Part shown: piece after piece, positions 43,748-51,623 of the stretch
Numbering within the stretch: the stretch's first letter is position 1
How the letters are laid out: the number at the start of each line of letters is the position of its first letter
Assembly (NCBI GenBank): GCA_965198855.1
Contig: CBDAPZ010000001.1
Coordinates: 1,550,001-1,614,000, forward strand
Reading direction: 5' to 3'
DNA from: BOG-908 sp965198855
Lineage (GTDB): Bacteria; Pseudomonadota; Alphaproteobacteria; Acetobacterales; Acetobacteraceae
DNA: 64,000 nt
The notes under the pieces: generated by a model
What the model was told of the DNA's origin: nothing
Seen by the model: only the letters and a program-made list of their open reading frames with translations
Database searches by the model: none
Program-made: the position numbers and the translations under genes

Positions 43748-44268
43748 GTGTCAGGGGGTATGGCTTTTGGGGAAAGTTGCCATCCCGCGGCGATTTCCTC
43801 GGGAATGGCTTGTCGAAGGCCTTGATCGCTGCTTGGGATAGCTGGATCTCGTCAGGCCTTGCAGCGAGCCAGGCGGCAATGGGCGAGGATTGGCAGCCGG
43901 CCTGGATGGAAGCGCCCGTGTGGTGCTTTTCGGCATCAGCTGGATGTTTCGGCACCGATGCCGTTTCGGGGTTATGGATGCCGAGCGTGGATCGCGCGGG
44001 GCGCATGTTTCCACTGCTGATCGCTGCGGAATGCAGCACTGTGCCGGAATGGTTCCTGCAGGCCGAAGATGCGGGACGTGCCGCTCTTGCCGAGGTTCTC
44101 GGCCCCGAGGCGCTCGCCGCACGACTGCCTGCCCCCGTTGCCGTCGCTGAGACGGCAACAGGTACATATTGGTGGACGGAGGGCGGCCCCAGGGTCGCAG
44201 CCTGCAGGCGTGCGTTTGCAGGATTGCCGCCTGCGGAAAACTTCGTTTCCATGCTGAAGGATTGCTAG
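43729..44268 (+). CDS. tagF: TagF, T6SS post-translational repressor
   Basis: 179-residue TagF/BMA_A0400-type protein. GYGFWGKLPSRGDFLGNGL (residues 10-28) is the family signature, followed by WSGVWMPSVDRAGR-type residues (here LWMPSVDRAGRMFPLL, about 82-97). In P. aeruginosa and Agrobacterium TagF acts with the FHA protein to block T6SS assembly independently of, or opposed by, the PpkA/PppA pathway. Here the phosphatase is a separate gene rather than fused to TagF as in some alphaproteobacteria. It overlaps tssM and ends three bases before pppA. Confidence 0.92.
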   Translation: MPDPQISVRGYGFWGKLPSRGDFLGNGLSKALIAAWDSWISSGLAASQAAMGEDWQPAWMEAPVWCFSASAGCFGTDAVSGLWMPSVDRAGRMFPLLIAAECSTVPEWFLQAEDAGRAALAEVLGPEALAARLPAPVAVAETATGTYWWTEGGPRVAACRRAFAGLPPAENFVSMLKDC

Positions 44269-44271
44269 GCC

Positions 44272-44994
44272 ATGGCAGCATTGCACAGCTTTGCGGTCAC
44301 CGATCGTGGCACCGTCCGGCCGCACAACGAAGATACATTCGTCGACGCGCCGGAACTCGGTCTGTTCGCAGTGGCCGACGGCGCCGGCGGCCATGCCGCT
44401 GGCGAACTGGCGAGCGGCATGCTGGCCGAAGCTTTATCCGCCCTGTCCGCCAATTTGGCGCCGCCGGAGGCATTAGCGCAAATACGCCTTGCGGTGCTGG
44501 CTGTGCATACCGCACTTCAGGCCGAGGCGGCACGGCGCGGCGACAGCATGATCGCCTCCACATTGGTTGTCCTGCTGATCCGCTCAGGACATTTTGCAGC
44601 GCTCTGGGCCGGCGACAGCCGAATCTATCTGCTGCGCGCGGGCGCATTGTCGCAGGTGACGCGCGACCACAGCCTGGTGCAGGTATTGTTGGATCAGGGC
44701 GCCATCACACCGGAACAGGCGCTCACCCATCCACAGGCCAATGTGATCACACGCGCCATCGGCGCGCCGGATGATAATGGCGAGTTGGACAAGACAATCG
44801 GACCGGCCAAGCCCGGCGACATTTACCTTCTCTGTAGCGACGGGCTCACAAAAGTGCTCGATGACAACGCCATCGCGCAGCTGATGGTCACGCCCGACCC
44901 GGCACAGGCGCTGATCCAGGCAGCGCTCGCCCGAGGCGCGCGTGACAACGTGACCGCCGTCGTGGTTTGCGTGCCGGCGGAGGACGCCGCCTGA
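44272..44994 (+). CDS. pppA: PppA, PP2C-type Ser/Thr phosphatase
   Basis: 240-residue cytosolic PPM/PP2C phosphatase expected to remove phosphate from the FHA protein and reset the T6SS. Metal-binding motifs are present: RPHNEDTF (about 17-24), VADGAGGHAAGE (about 36-47), AGDSRIYLLR (about 115-124) and SDGLTKVLDD (about 189-198), with a final DNVTAVVV. The stop shares a base with the ppkA start (TGATG), so kinase and phosphatase are made together. Confidence 0.93.
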   Translation: MAALHSFAVTDRGTVRPHNEDTFVDAPELGLFAVADGAGGHAAGELASGMLAEALSALSANLAPPEALAQIRLAVLAVHTALQAEAARRGDSMIASTLVVLLIRSGHFAALWAGDSRIYLLRAGALSQVTRDHSLVQVLLDQGAITPEQALTHPQANVITRAIGAPDDNGELDKTIGPAKPGDIYLLCSDGLTKVLDDNAIAQLMVTPDPAQALIQAALARGARDNVTAVVVCVPAEDAA

Positions 44995-46787
44995 TGCCGG
45001 ACAAGATCGGGAAATACGAACTCCGTGGCACGCTTGGCCGAGGTGCCATGGGCACCGTGCTGGATGGCTGGGATCCCGCCATCGAGCGCCGCGTTGCGAT
45101 CAAGACAGTGCGCCTGGCCGATGCAGCGGCGGACGAGGAAGCCGCAGAAGCGCTCGAACGTTTCAAACGCGAGGCGCAGGCGGCCGGCCGGCTGAGTCAT
45201 GCGAACATCGTCGGCGTGTTCGATACCGGCGAGACCGACGAGCTCGCCTATATCGTCATGGAATTCATCGAGGGTCGCTCGCTCAAGCAGGTTCTCGACG
45301 CCGAAAAATCCTTGCCGCCGGACGAAGCCGCAGAAATTATGGGCCAGGTTCTGGCCGGTCTCGAATACAGCCATCGTCGCGGCGTGGTGCACCGAGACAT
45401 CAAGCCGGCCAATATCATGCTGACCACGGATGGCGGTGTGAAGATCGCCGATTTTGGCATCGCCCGCCTGTCCAGCAGCACGGCCACCGCGGTAGGCTCC
45501 ATCCTGGGAACGCCGGCCTATATGCCGCCGGAACAGTTCCTCGGCGAACCTGCAGACGCACGCAGCGACATCTTCGCAGCTGGCGCCATGCTGTTCCATC
45601 TGCTCACCGGCACCCGACCCTATGAGGGCAACGCCACCAGCATCATGACCCGCGTGCTGAACGCCGAGGCGCCACCTCTGCCATCGGAACGCTCGGTCAG
45701 TGTTTCGCCTGCGTGGGACAAGGTGATCCTGCGTGCGATGGCCAAAAAGTCGGAAGACCGCTTTCAAAGCGCGGCAGAATTCGCCAAGGCCATCAAGACG
45801 GCCCTCTCGACACCGGCTGACGAGGCCGAAGCCGACGCTACAATGGTGATGTCCGCGGCCCGGCCAACAACGACGAAGCCGCCACAACCCGCACCGGCAA
45901 CGCCGGCGCCCAAAAAAGCCGGCAACATGACGCCGCTGCTGCTCGGTGGAAGTGGCCTCGCAGTGGCGGCCGCTGTAGTCGGCGGCTGGTTCCTTCTCGC
46001 CACAGGCACGAAGCCGCCGGCGCCTGCCCCCACGCCGCCATCGCACGACATCGTGGCGCCGCCGCAGGCGGGGCCGTCACCTGCACCGGTGACGCCGCCG
46101 CAGCCTTCGTCGGAAGCAGTCAGGGACACGCTTTCCAGTAAACTGACCTCAATCGCCTGCAGTGTCACCCAGGCAAAAAGTGACGCCGGTCGCATAACGC
46201 TGCAGGGTATCGCCGGCACCGGCACGCCGCTCGAGGCACTTCAACGATTGGCGCAATCGGCGGCATTGCCGGTCACCGTCGATCTCGAGGATTTCACCGG
46301 CCCCTATTGCCCGCCGCTCGATGTGCTGTCGCCAGTACTGCGCACTATTCCGCTGAGCATCACCGCGACCGATACGCCGGGCCCGGTGATCGACGGCCAG
46401 TATTTTCATCCGACCATCAAGAACCTGCCTTTCGCAGCCTGGCTCGAGGTCGATTACCTGTCGGGAGACGGCACGGTGTTTCATGTCCTGCCGATGGCCG
46501 CCAGCAAAACGCCGAAAATGGTCGCAGAGCCGGCACAGCTTTTCGCAGCCGGCACGACACTGCGCCTTGGCGAAGGCGGGCACAACAAACTCTATCCAGG
46601 GACACCGTTTGGAAAGGACATGTTCATCGCAGTCGCGTCGAGCGAAAGACTATTTCCAGGCTTGCGTCCACAAAACGAGAGCATAGGACAATATAGCGAG
46701 GCGTTGCGGTTAGCGATTGCACGGCTGCAGGCGAAGGGCGCGAAAATTGCGGCCGGGGTTACGCTGGTGAAGACAGTGGAGAAGTAA
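44994..46787 (+). CDS. ppkA: PpkA, transmembrane Ser/Thr kinase of the T6SS phosphorylation pathway
   Basis: 597-residue Hanks-type kinase that phosphorylates the FHA protein to switch on secretion. Kinase domain about 8-270: Gly loop GRGAMGTV, ATP Lys37 in VAIKTV, catalytic loop HRDIKPANIML, IADFGIAR and GTPAYMPPEQ are all intact. A Pro-rich linker precedes a TM at about 312-336 (LAVAAAVVGGWFLLA). The periplasmic part (about 370-597) ends in a DUF4384-like domain (YLSGDGTVFHVLPM; FGKDMFIAVASSERLF), a possible stress or envelope sensor. ATG 44994 is chosen because it couples to pppA. It ends against an inverted hairpin repeat. Confidence 0.92.
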   Translation: MPDKIGKYELRGTLGRGAMGTVLDGWDPAIERRVAIKTVRLADAAADEEAAEALERFKREAQAAGRLSHANIVGVFDTGETDELAYIVMEFIEGRSLKQVLDAEKSLPPDEAAEIMGQVLAGLEYSHRRGVVHRDIKPANIMLTTDGGVKIADFGIARLSSSTATAVGSILGTPAYMPPEQFLGEPADARSDIFAAGAMLFHLLTGTRPYEGNATSIMTRVLNAEAPPLPSERSVSVSPAWDKVILRAMAKKSEDRFQSAAEFAKAIKTALSTPADEAEADATMVMSAARPTTTKPPQPAPATPAPKKAGNMTPLLLGGSGLAVAAAVVGGWFLLATGTKPPAPAPTPPSHDIVAPPQAGPSPAPVTPPQPSSEAVRDTLSSKLTSIACSVTQAKSDAGRITLQGIAGTGTPLEALQRLAQSAALPVTVDLEDFTGPYCPPLDVLSPVLRTIPLSITATDTPGPVIDGQYFHPTIKNLPFAAWLEVDYLSGDGTVFHVLPMAASKTPKMVAEPAQLFAAGTTLRLGEGGHNKLYPGTPFGKDMFIAVASSERLFPGLRPQNESIGQYSEALRLAIARLQAKGAKIAAGVTLVKTVEK

Positions 46788-46898
46788 GCAGCTCTTTTTT
46801 GAAAAGACTTTTGTAGATATCTTACCCGTCGCCGGATAAAACCGCGACAGCGACATAAAAGTCTTTTGCTTCTTTTCTTCAGAAAAGAAGGCCTTCCT
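46788..46898. repeat. Paired-arm intergenic hairpin repeat, inverted copy; bidirectional terminator
   Basis: Fills the gap between convergent ppkA and tssF. It contains GCTCTTTTTTGAAAAGAC, a core with CGTCGCCGG and CCGCGACAGCGAC, and GCTTCTTTTCTTCAGAAAAG, i.e. the reverse complement of the paired elements at 57991, 60409 and 63409. Both arms can fold with T-runs facing outwards, so it probably stops transcription from both sides. Confidence 0.72.
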
Positions 46899-48719
46899 CT
46901 ACAGCAGAACCTGCGCCCCCGCCCGAGGCAGCCCCACAGCCGCAAACCCCGGCCGCCCACGCAACACCGATCGCGTGCGCACAAAGCTGTTCACCGTCGC
47001 ATGCAACGCCAAAAACCGCTCCAACACCGAAGCTAACAAAAACAACCCGCCTGTGCTCCAGGCTTTCGCATCCCATTCCAGCGTCACGTCCAGCCCGCGG
47101 CAGAACGCTCCCGAACGGCCGCCAGGCACCCGCGCGACACCCGGCGCTGAGGTGACACTCAGCAGCGCTTCGATGCCCGCGCGCGTCTCGTCGCTCCCGC
47201 GCAGATCGTATAGCCGCAGAACCTCGCGTAGCGCGCCAGCGGCCGCCTCGCCGCCGACGACGGAAAGGTGCCCAAGCGAAAGATGCGAGACGAGCGGCCA
47301 GAACCCTTGTGCACGCAACGGCGCGCGCAGGCTCGGCGTCGGCGCAGTGATGCAGGTGATGCGGCTGACGGCGGAAAGCCCCTCCACCAGGCTCAGCACT
47401 GGCCGTCCGCCGCCAAATGGAAGTTCAGAGGCGAGATCACGATTACTGCAAAGCGCTTCGACGGAGAGCACCGCATCGGCCGGCGCCTGTACGTCGAAGC
47501 CGGGGTCGAAAGGCTCGAGAAACACGTCAGACCCGGGCAGGCTCGCGGATGGCCGGCGTGCGACTGCGTAGAAGCCGCTGCTCGATGCCTCCTCGCCGGC
47601 GGCCTGCTGCAGCCGGTAAAAGGGCTGCCATTCTCTCGAAGATCCATCGCCGCGGGTTTCGAGCACACGCTCCACCTGCCAGATTTCGAGCGCGCCAGGC
47701 CGGCGTACATCCGGTTCCACACGGTATTCGGTCGCCATGTGGGTCAATGTCACCGGCTCGCAGCGATGCGGGAACAGGTTGATCACCGGCGCACATCCCA
47801 GCGCCAACGTATCGACACCGACCACACGTTCCAGCTCGGGCGCAGCGCGATCCAGATACACATAGATCGTCAGTTTGTTGCCAGCGTTGCGAAGCGTTTT
47901 GGCATCCAACCGAAGGATGTCGAAAAACAGAAATTTCTCGGGCAACGCGAAATACTCGCTGAGCAGACGGAAACCGGTGAAACTACGTGCCGGCCATGGC
48001 AACAGCGCATCTTCCGGTTCGAACCCTGCCTGTGCCAGCACAGTGCCAGGCAGAATAACCGGGTTGGTGTCGGATTGCCTGTCCGCAAACGCCACCGACA
48101 TCGCGTGCCCACATAGCAGCTCATACAGCGGCAAAGCGACATTGGAGCTCGCACGCACATAGAAACGTAACCGGTCGACACCCAGGGTCGCGAAATCCAT
48201 TTCGGGATCGGCGCATTTCAGCGTGATCGCCAGTATCGATTGCGCACGCTCCGCAAGTGGGTTCGGGGGCGCCGCCAAAGGCAGGCCGGAAAGCCGGATG
48301 CTATCGATCTCGATCGGCCAGAGCGTCAGCGGGCTCGTGGTGCGGAAACGACAAGGTTCGCCGCGCACACGCTCGCTGTCGAGCATGCGCCCAGCCGGCA
48401 TGCGCAACGGGATTTTCAGTGCTGCCTGACAGGCAAATTGAACGATGGCGGCCGGCGGTGTTGGCGCCAGATAATGCGGATAGAGCACGCCCAGCAGCGC
48501 GTCGGTCAGTTCCGGAAATTCGTCATCCAGCCGCTGGTGCACACGCGCAGCCAGGAAGGCGGCACCTTCCAGCAGACGCGCAACATGCGGATCGTCGATG
48601 CTGTCATCGTTGAGCCGCAGCCGCCCTGCGATCTTCGGGTAGGTTCGTGCAAATTCCGAGGCCAGCTCACGTATCGCGTGGAGTTCGCGATTGTAATAGG
48701 GCAGCAGCGTGTCAGACAT
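46899..48719 (-). CDS. tssF: TssF, T6SS baseplate protein
   Basis: 606-residue ImpG/VasA-type baseplate subunit. The N-terminus LLPYYNRELHAIRELASEFA followed by YPKIAGRLRL is the family signature, and LTDALLGVLYPHYLAP (about 91-106) is also characteristic. The C-terminal stretch GLDVTLEWDAKAW, then LFLLASVLERFLALHATVNSF, completes the protein. It is the last gene of the tssB-C-C2-tagJ-E-F unit, eight bases after tssE. TssG, normally next to TssF, is instead on the other strand at 54718. Confidence 0.95.
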   Translation of the reverse strand: MSDTLLPYYNRELHAIRELASEFARTYPKIAGRLRLNDDSIDDPHVARLLEGAAFLAARVHQRLDDEFPELTDALLGVLYPHYLAPTPPAAIVQFACQAALKIPLRMPAGRMLDSERVRGEPCRFRTTSPLTLWPIEIDSIRLSGLPLAAPPNPLAERAQSILAITLKCADPEMDFATLGVDRLRFYVRASSNVALPLYELLCGHAMSVAFADRQSDTNPVILPGTVLAQAGFEPEDALLPWPARSFTGFRLLSEYFALPEKFLFFDILRLDAKTLRNAGNKLTIYVYLDRAAPELERVVGVDTLALGCAPVINLFPHRCEPVTLTHMATEYRVEPDVRRPGALEIWQVERVLETRGDGSSREWQPFYRLQQAAGEEASSSGFYAVARRPSASLPGSDVFLEPFDPGFDVQAPADAVLSVEALCSNRDLASELPFGGGRPVLSLVEGLSAVSRITCITAPTPSLRAPLRAQGFWPLVSHLSLGHLSVVGGEAAAGALREVLRLYDLRGSDETRAGIEALLSVTSAPGVARVPGGRSGAFCRGLDVTLEWDAKAWSTGGLFLLASVLERFLALHATVNSFVRTRSVLRGRPGFAAVGLPRAGAQVLL

Positions 48720-48727
48720 CGGCGTCC

Positions 48728-49231
48728 TCAGCCATCAGTGCCGCGCACTACCACATCGGCCGTGGTGGCATCCACGACCGTTTCGAAGGCGATCGCTTCC
48801 GGTGCCGGGTCCGCATGCAGCAGCGCCTCTATCTGCAATCTCAGCGTGGCATCGAGCGGATTCTTGCTCTCCACCAATGCGACACGCACGCGCGCAAAAC
48901 GCGGTTCGAAACGGCGCAGTGTATCCTCCACCTCGGCGCGCAACACCTCGCGCTGGCGCTTGTCGTGGAATGTGCCCGCCGTGCAATCGGGAATGCCGAA
49001 GGACATGACGGAGAGATCGAGCTCACGCAGTTCCACCGGCCAACTGTGCCAGCGCCTGCGGCTATTCAGCAGCATTTCAAGATCGCGGCGCACCGAACGG
49101 CGCAGCGCTTCCATCGCATCGCTCGCGGTGACGGGCGCATCGATCCCCTTCTCCGGCGCTTCGTCGATCAGCCGGTCCAACAGCGGCAATTGTGCGCGTT
49201 TGGCCGGTGGGCGGCGAATATTCGGATTCAC
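48728..49231 (-). CDS. tssE: TssE, T6SS gp25-like baseplate protein
   Basis: 167-residue gp25-like wedge protein. PLLDRLIDEAPE near the N-terminus is the TssE signature, followed by a helix-rich part (RRSVRRDLEMLLNSRRRW) and the gp25 lysozyme-like fold with ELDLSVMSFGIPD and IRRFEPRF-type residues (here LRRFEPRFARVRV). The start is a GTG at 49231 overlapping the tagJ stop (GTGA); longer ATG/TTG starts would run into tagJ and add unrelated residues. Translational coupling is likely because the Shine-Dalgarno is weak. Confidence 0.9.
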   Translation of the reverse strand: MNPNIRRPPAKRAQLPLLDRLIDEAPEKGIDAPVTASDAMEALRRSVRRDLEMLLNSRRRWHSWPVELRELDLSVMSFGIPDCTAGTFHDKRQREVLRAEVEDTLRRFEPRFARVRVALVESKNPLDATLRLQIEALLHADPAPEAIAFETVVDATTADVVVRGTDG

Positions 49232-50019
49232 TCCGCGAATTCCAGGTCCGTAAGCGACTGCATGGGCAGCGCTTCGTCGCCCACCACCAGCAGGCGTTGT
49301 CCCTGCCCCACCACCAGGCCGGGATGCTCCACCCAATCGGTCACGCGGCCAAGCCTGGCGTTGGGATCAGCGACCTCGTCCACGCCGTAGATCGCGGGCA
49401 CATAGACTTCGCCGTCCGGGCCGTCCTGCACCGACATGGTTGCACGGCGCCAGTACAGGTCGCGCGGCCTTTTGGGCGGATGGAAGATGGCGCTCTCGAT
49501 ACGTTCGGTTGGTATCCAGAAATACTTGCCGGTTGTCGTCAGCACCTCAAGGAAACCAACATGCAGATCGCAGGCATCACGCAGATCATCAAAGGCCACG
49601 TCGCCATGATGCCCGGCGATACGCGGTCGCAGCGCCTCAGCCTCGGCAACATGCGTGGCGGCAGCGGCAAAATCGCCGTCGCGGAACGCTACCCGTGCTG
49701 CGAGTGAAGCAGCCAGCGCCGGCGTCGGCTCGCCAAGAAATTCGGGCACGCGGCCATCGCGACGCAATTGGCGCCGTGCCATCTCCGCACGCACCAGTTG
49801 GCGGAACTCCGCCACCACCAAGGTCGCCTGGGGATCGATGTCGCCTGCGGCATCAAGGATCACATCGGCGCGCTCGAGGTTGCCATCGAACACCAGCAAC
49901 TCCGCCAGCAGCACGCGCGCACCGAGCTCCGCCGGCTTCGCCCGCACCGCCGCATTGGCAGCCGCGACGGCCTCAGTCAGCTTACCCTCTCGAAAGAAAT
50001 CCCCCGCAGCATCGGCCAT
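49228..50019 (-). CDS. tagJ: TagJ (ImpE), T6SS accessory protein
   Basis: 263-residue ImpE-type protein that in P. aeruginosa binds the TssB N-terminus and ClpV. The first half is TPR-like (FREGKLTEAVAAANAAVRAKP; ELGARVLLAELLVFDGNLERA), then the ImpE domain with FRDLRDACD-type residues (here AFDDLRDACDLHVGFLEVLT) and PKRPRDLYWRRATMSV. ATG 50019 is chosen for the GGAG nine bases upstream; the open frame further upstream is the translated hairpin repeat. The gene is separated from tssC2 by that repeat. Confidence 0.92.
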   Translation of the reverse strand: MADAAGDFFREGKLTEAVAAANAAVRAKPAELGARVLLAELLVFDGNLERADVILDAAGDIDPQATLVVAEFRQLVRAEMARRQLRRDGRVPEFLGEPTPALAASLAARVAFRDGDFAAAATHVAEAEALRPRIAGHHGDVAFDDLRDACDLHVGFLEVLTTTGKYFWIPTERIESAIFHPPKRPRDLYWRRATMSVQDGPDGEVYVPAIYGVDEVADPNARLGRVTDWVEHPGLVVGQGQRLLVVGDEALPMQSLTDLEFAE

Positions 50020-50033
50020 CGTATATCTCCAAG

Positions 50034-50079
50034 AGTAAAAGTTTTTTGGTTCTTTTTTCAAAAAAGAACTGCTTCCTGT
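50034..50079. repeat. Intergenic hairpin repeat, single-arm copy inside a T6SS unit
   Basis: AAAAGTTTTTTGGTTCTTTT, continuing TTCAAAAAAGAACTGCTTCC, directly after the tssC2 stop and before tagJ on the minus strand. GTTCTTTTTT pairs with AAAAAAGAAC. It could reduce read-through from the sheath genes into tagJ-tssE-tssF, matching the need for far more sheath than baseplate. Confidence 0.65.
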
Positions 50080-51612
50080 CTACTGCGACCGCCCCGGCGC
50101 CGTAATCTCCGTCGTTAACCGAAACGTCGCACTCACATCATCAAGCTGAAAATGCGGCTGCAGAAAGATCGTGCACCCAAATGCCCCTGGCCGGCCAGAC
50201 TGCTCCCGCACCGTCACTTGGCCCGCCATCAGCGGCGCCCGCGCGCGTGACTCCGGTCCTGCCACGACATTGGTGTTCACATACCGGTTCAACCATTCCT
50301 GCAGCCGGCGCTGGATCTCATCTTCGGTCTTGAACGAGCCTGCCATGTCGCGCCCGATCACCTTTACATAATGCGCGAAGCGGCTGACGCAGAGCATGGC
50401 ATTGAACTGCGCCGAGATGCGTGCATTGGCTGTCGCCGCCTCCCCGGAATTCCCCTGATATTGCCGCGGTGTTTGCAGGCTGCGCAGGGCGATGAACGCA
50501 GCGTCTGCGCTGAACGGCAATCCGGTAAGCGGCATCAGCCCGCCTTCCACGAGCGAACGTTCCTGCCTGTCATTGAACACCAGCTCGAGCGGCGCACGCG
50601 GCCAGAAGCGCTCGCGCTCGGTCGAGAAGCCTTCGGCAGGAAGATAGGTGACCAGGCCACCACCTTCGCGATCGGTATCCACGCCGCGCAGATCGGCCGG
50701 CCAGCCGAAATTGGTGAAGGCGCGCACGGCTGTCAGTGCAAAACCGTATCCGGCCGACATCCACACGCGACTTGCAGCGTCCGGTGCCTGCTCGGCGTAG
50801 CGGAAGCCGTCGTGGCGCGCCGGATCGTCAGCCCACGGCAGCCGCGCCAGCAGACGAGGCAGAGCGAGTGCGATGAACCGGCTGTCTTCCCGCTGCGACA
50901 ATCTGCGAAAACGCGCATGAGCCGGATCTCGCAAGGAGGAGGCCGGATCGATCGTCAAGGCCAGGTCGCGGAAGTCATCGACGCCCAGCAAGGCGGGCGC
51001 TGCGGAGAGCACCACCGGCGAGAACGCCGCAGCCGCCACTGCCGCCAGCTGCATGATTGCCGCCGGGTCATCGGCAGGTGCGCCAGGTTGCGGGCTGTGC
51101 CGCACTTCATGGTCGATCAGCAGCAAGCCATAGGGCTCGCCGCCGGGCATGCCGAACTCGTCTTCGTAGATACGGCGAAACAGATTGCTTTGGTCGAACT
51201 CGGCCGCTCGCTCCAGGTCGCGCACCAGTTCGGCCCAACCCGCCGAGAGAAGCCGCACTTTCACCCGCGCGGAAGGATCGATGCCGCCAAGCAGCCATGC
51301 CAGCCCGCGCCAGCATCCTTCGAGCCGACGCATGCGTGCGGCATGCAGTATTTCATCGAGTTGTTCCGAGATCAGCGCATCGATGGCCGCGATATCACGA
51401 TCGAGCAGCGCACATACCACCCGCGAATCGCGATCTTGGCAATCACCACGCCACGCAACAACTTCGCTTTTGGGGTCTGCAAGAAAACCGGCAAGCCGGC
51501 TTGCGATGTTGCGTCGCTCGGGGCCGAAAAAACGACCTGCGAGCACATCAGCCCGCAGATCCTCAAACCGGGTCTCAGGCGCCCCGGCTGTATCGACGAG
51601 CGCCTGATCCAT
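50080..51612 (-). CDS. Second TssC-type sheath protein (TssC2/TssC40-like)
   Basis: 510-residue paralogue of the neighbouring TssC with the same landmarks: LEGCWRGLAWLL, AAEFDQSNLFRRIYEDEFG, GGEPYGLLLIDHEV, RFAHYVKVIGRDMAGSF and the C-terminal FLQPHFQLDDVSATFRL. It is more diverged than the upstream copy, and its N-terminal region before residue 90 differs. Agrobacterium and other T6SS loci also carry two TssC proteins (TssC40 and TssC41), where the main copy pairs with TssB. It may be a sheath-end or modulatory subunit. Eleven bases after tssC. Confidence 0.88.
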   Translation of the reverse strand: MDQALVDTAGAPETRFEDLRADVLAGRFFGPERRNIASRLAGFLADPKSEVVAWRGDCQDRDSRVVCALLDRDIAAIDALISEQLDEILHAARMRRLEGCWRGLAWLLGGIDPSARVKVRLLSAGWAELVRDLERAAEFDQSNLFRRIYEDEFGMPGGEPYGLLLIDHEVRHSPQPGAPADDPAAIMQLAAVAAAAFSPVVLSAAPALLGVDDFRDLALTIDPASSLRDPAHARFRRLSQREDSRFIALALPRLLARLPWADDPARHDGFRYAEQAPDAASRVWMSAGYGFALTAVRAFTNFGWPADLRGVDTDREGGGLVTYLPAEGFSTERERFWPRAPLELVFNDRQERSLVEGGLMPLTGLPFSADAAFIALRSLQTPRQYQGNSGEAATANARISAQFNAMLCVSRFAHYVKVIGRDMAGSFKTEDEIQRRLQEWLNRYVNTNVVAGPESRARAPLMAGQVTVREQSGRPGAFGCTIFLQPHFQLDDVSATFRLTTEITAPGRSQ

Positions 51613-51623
51613 TCAGGCTCCCG

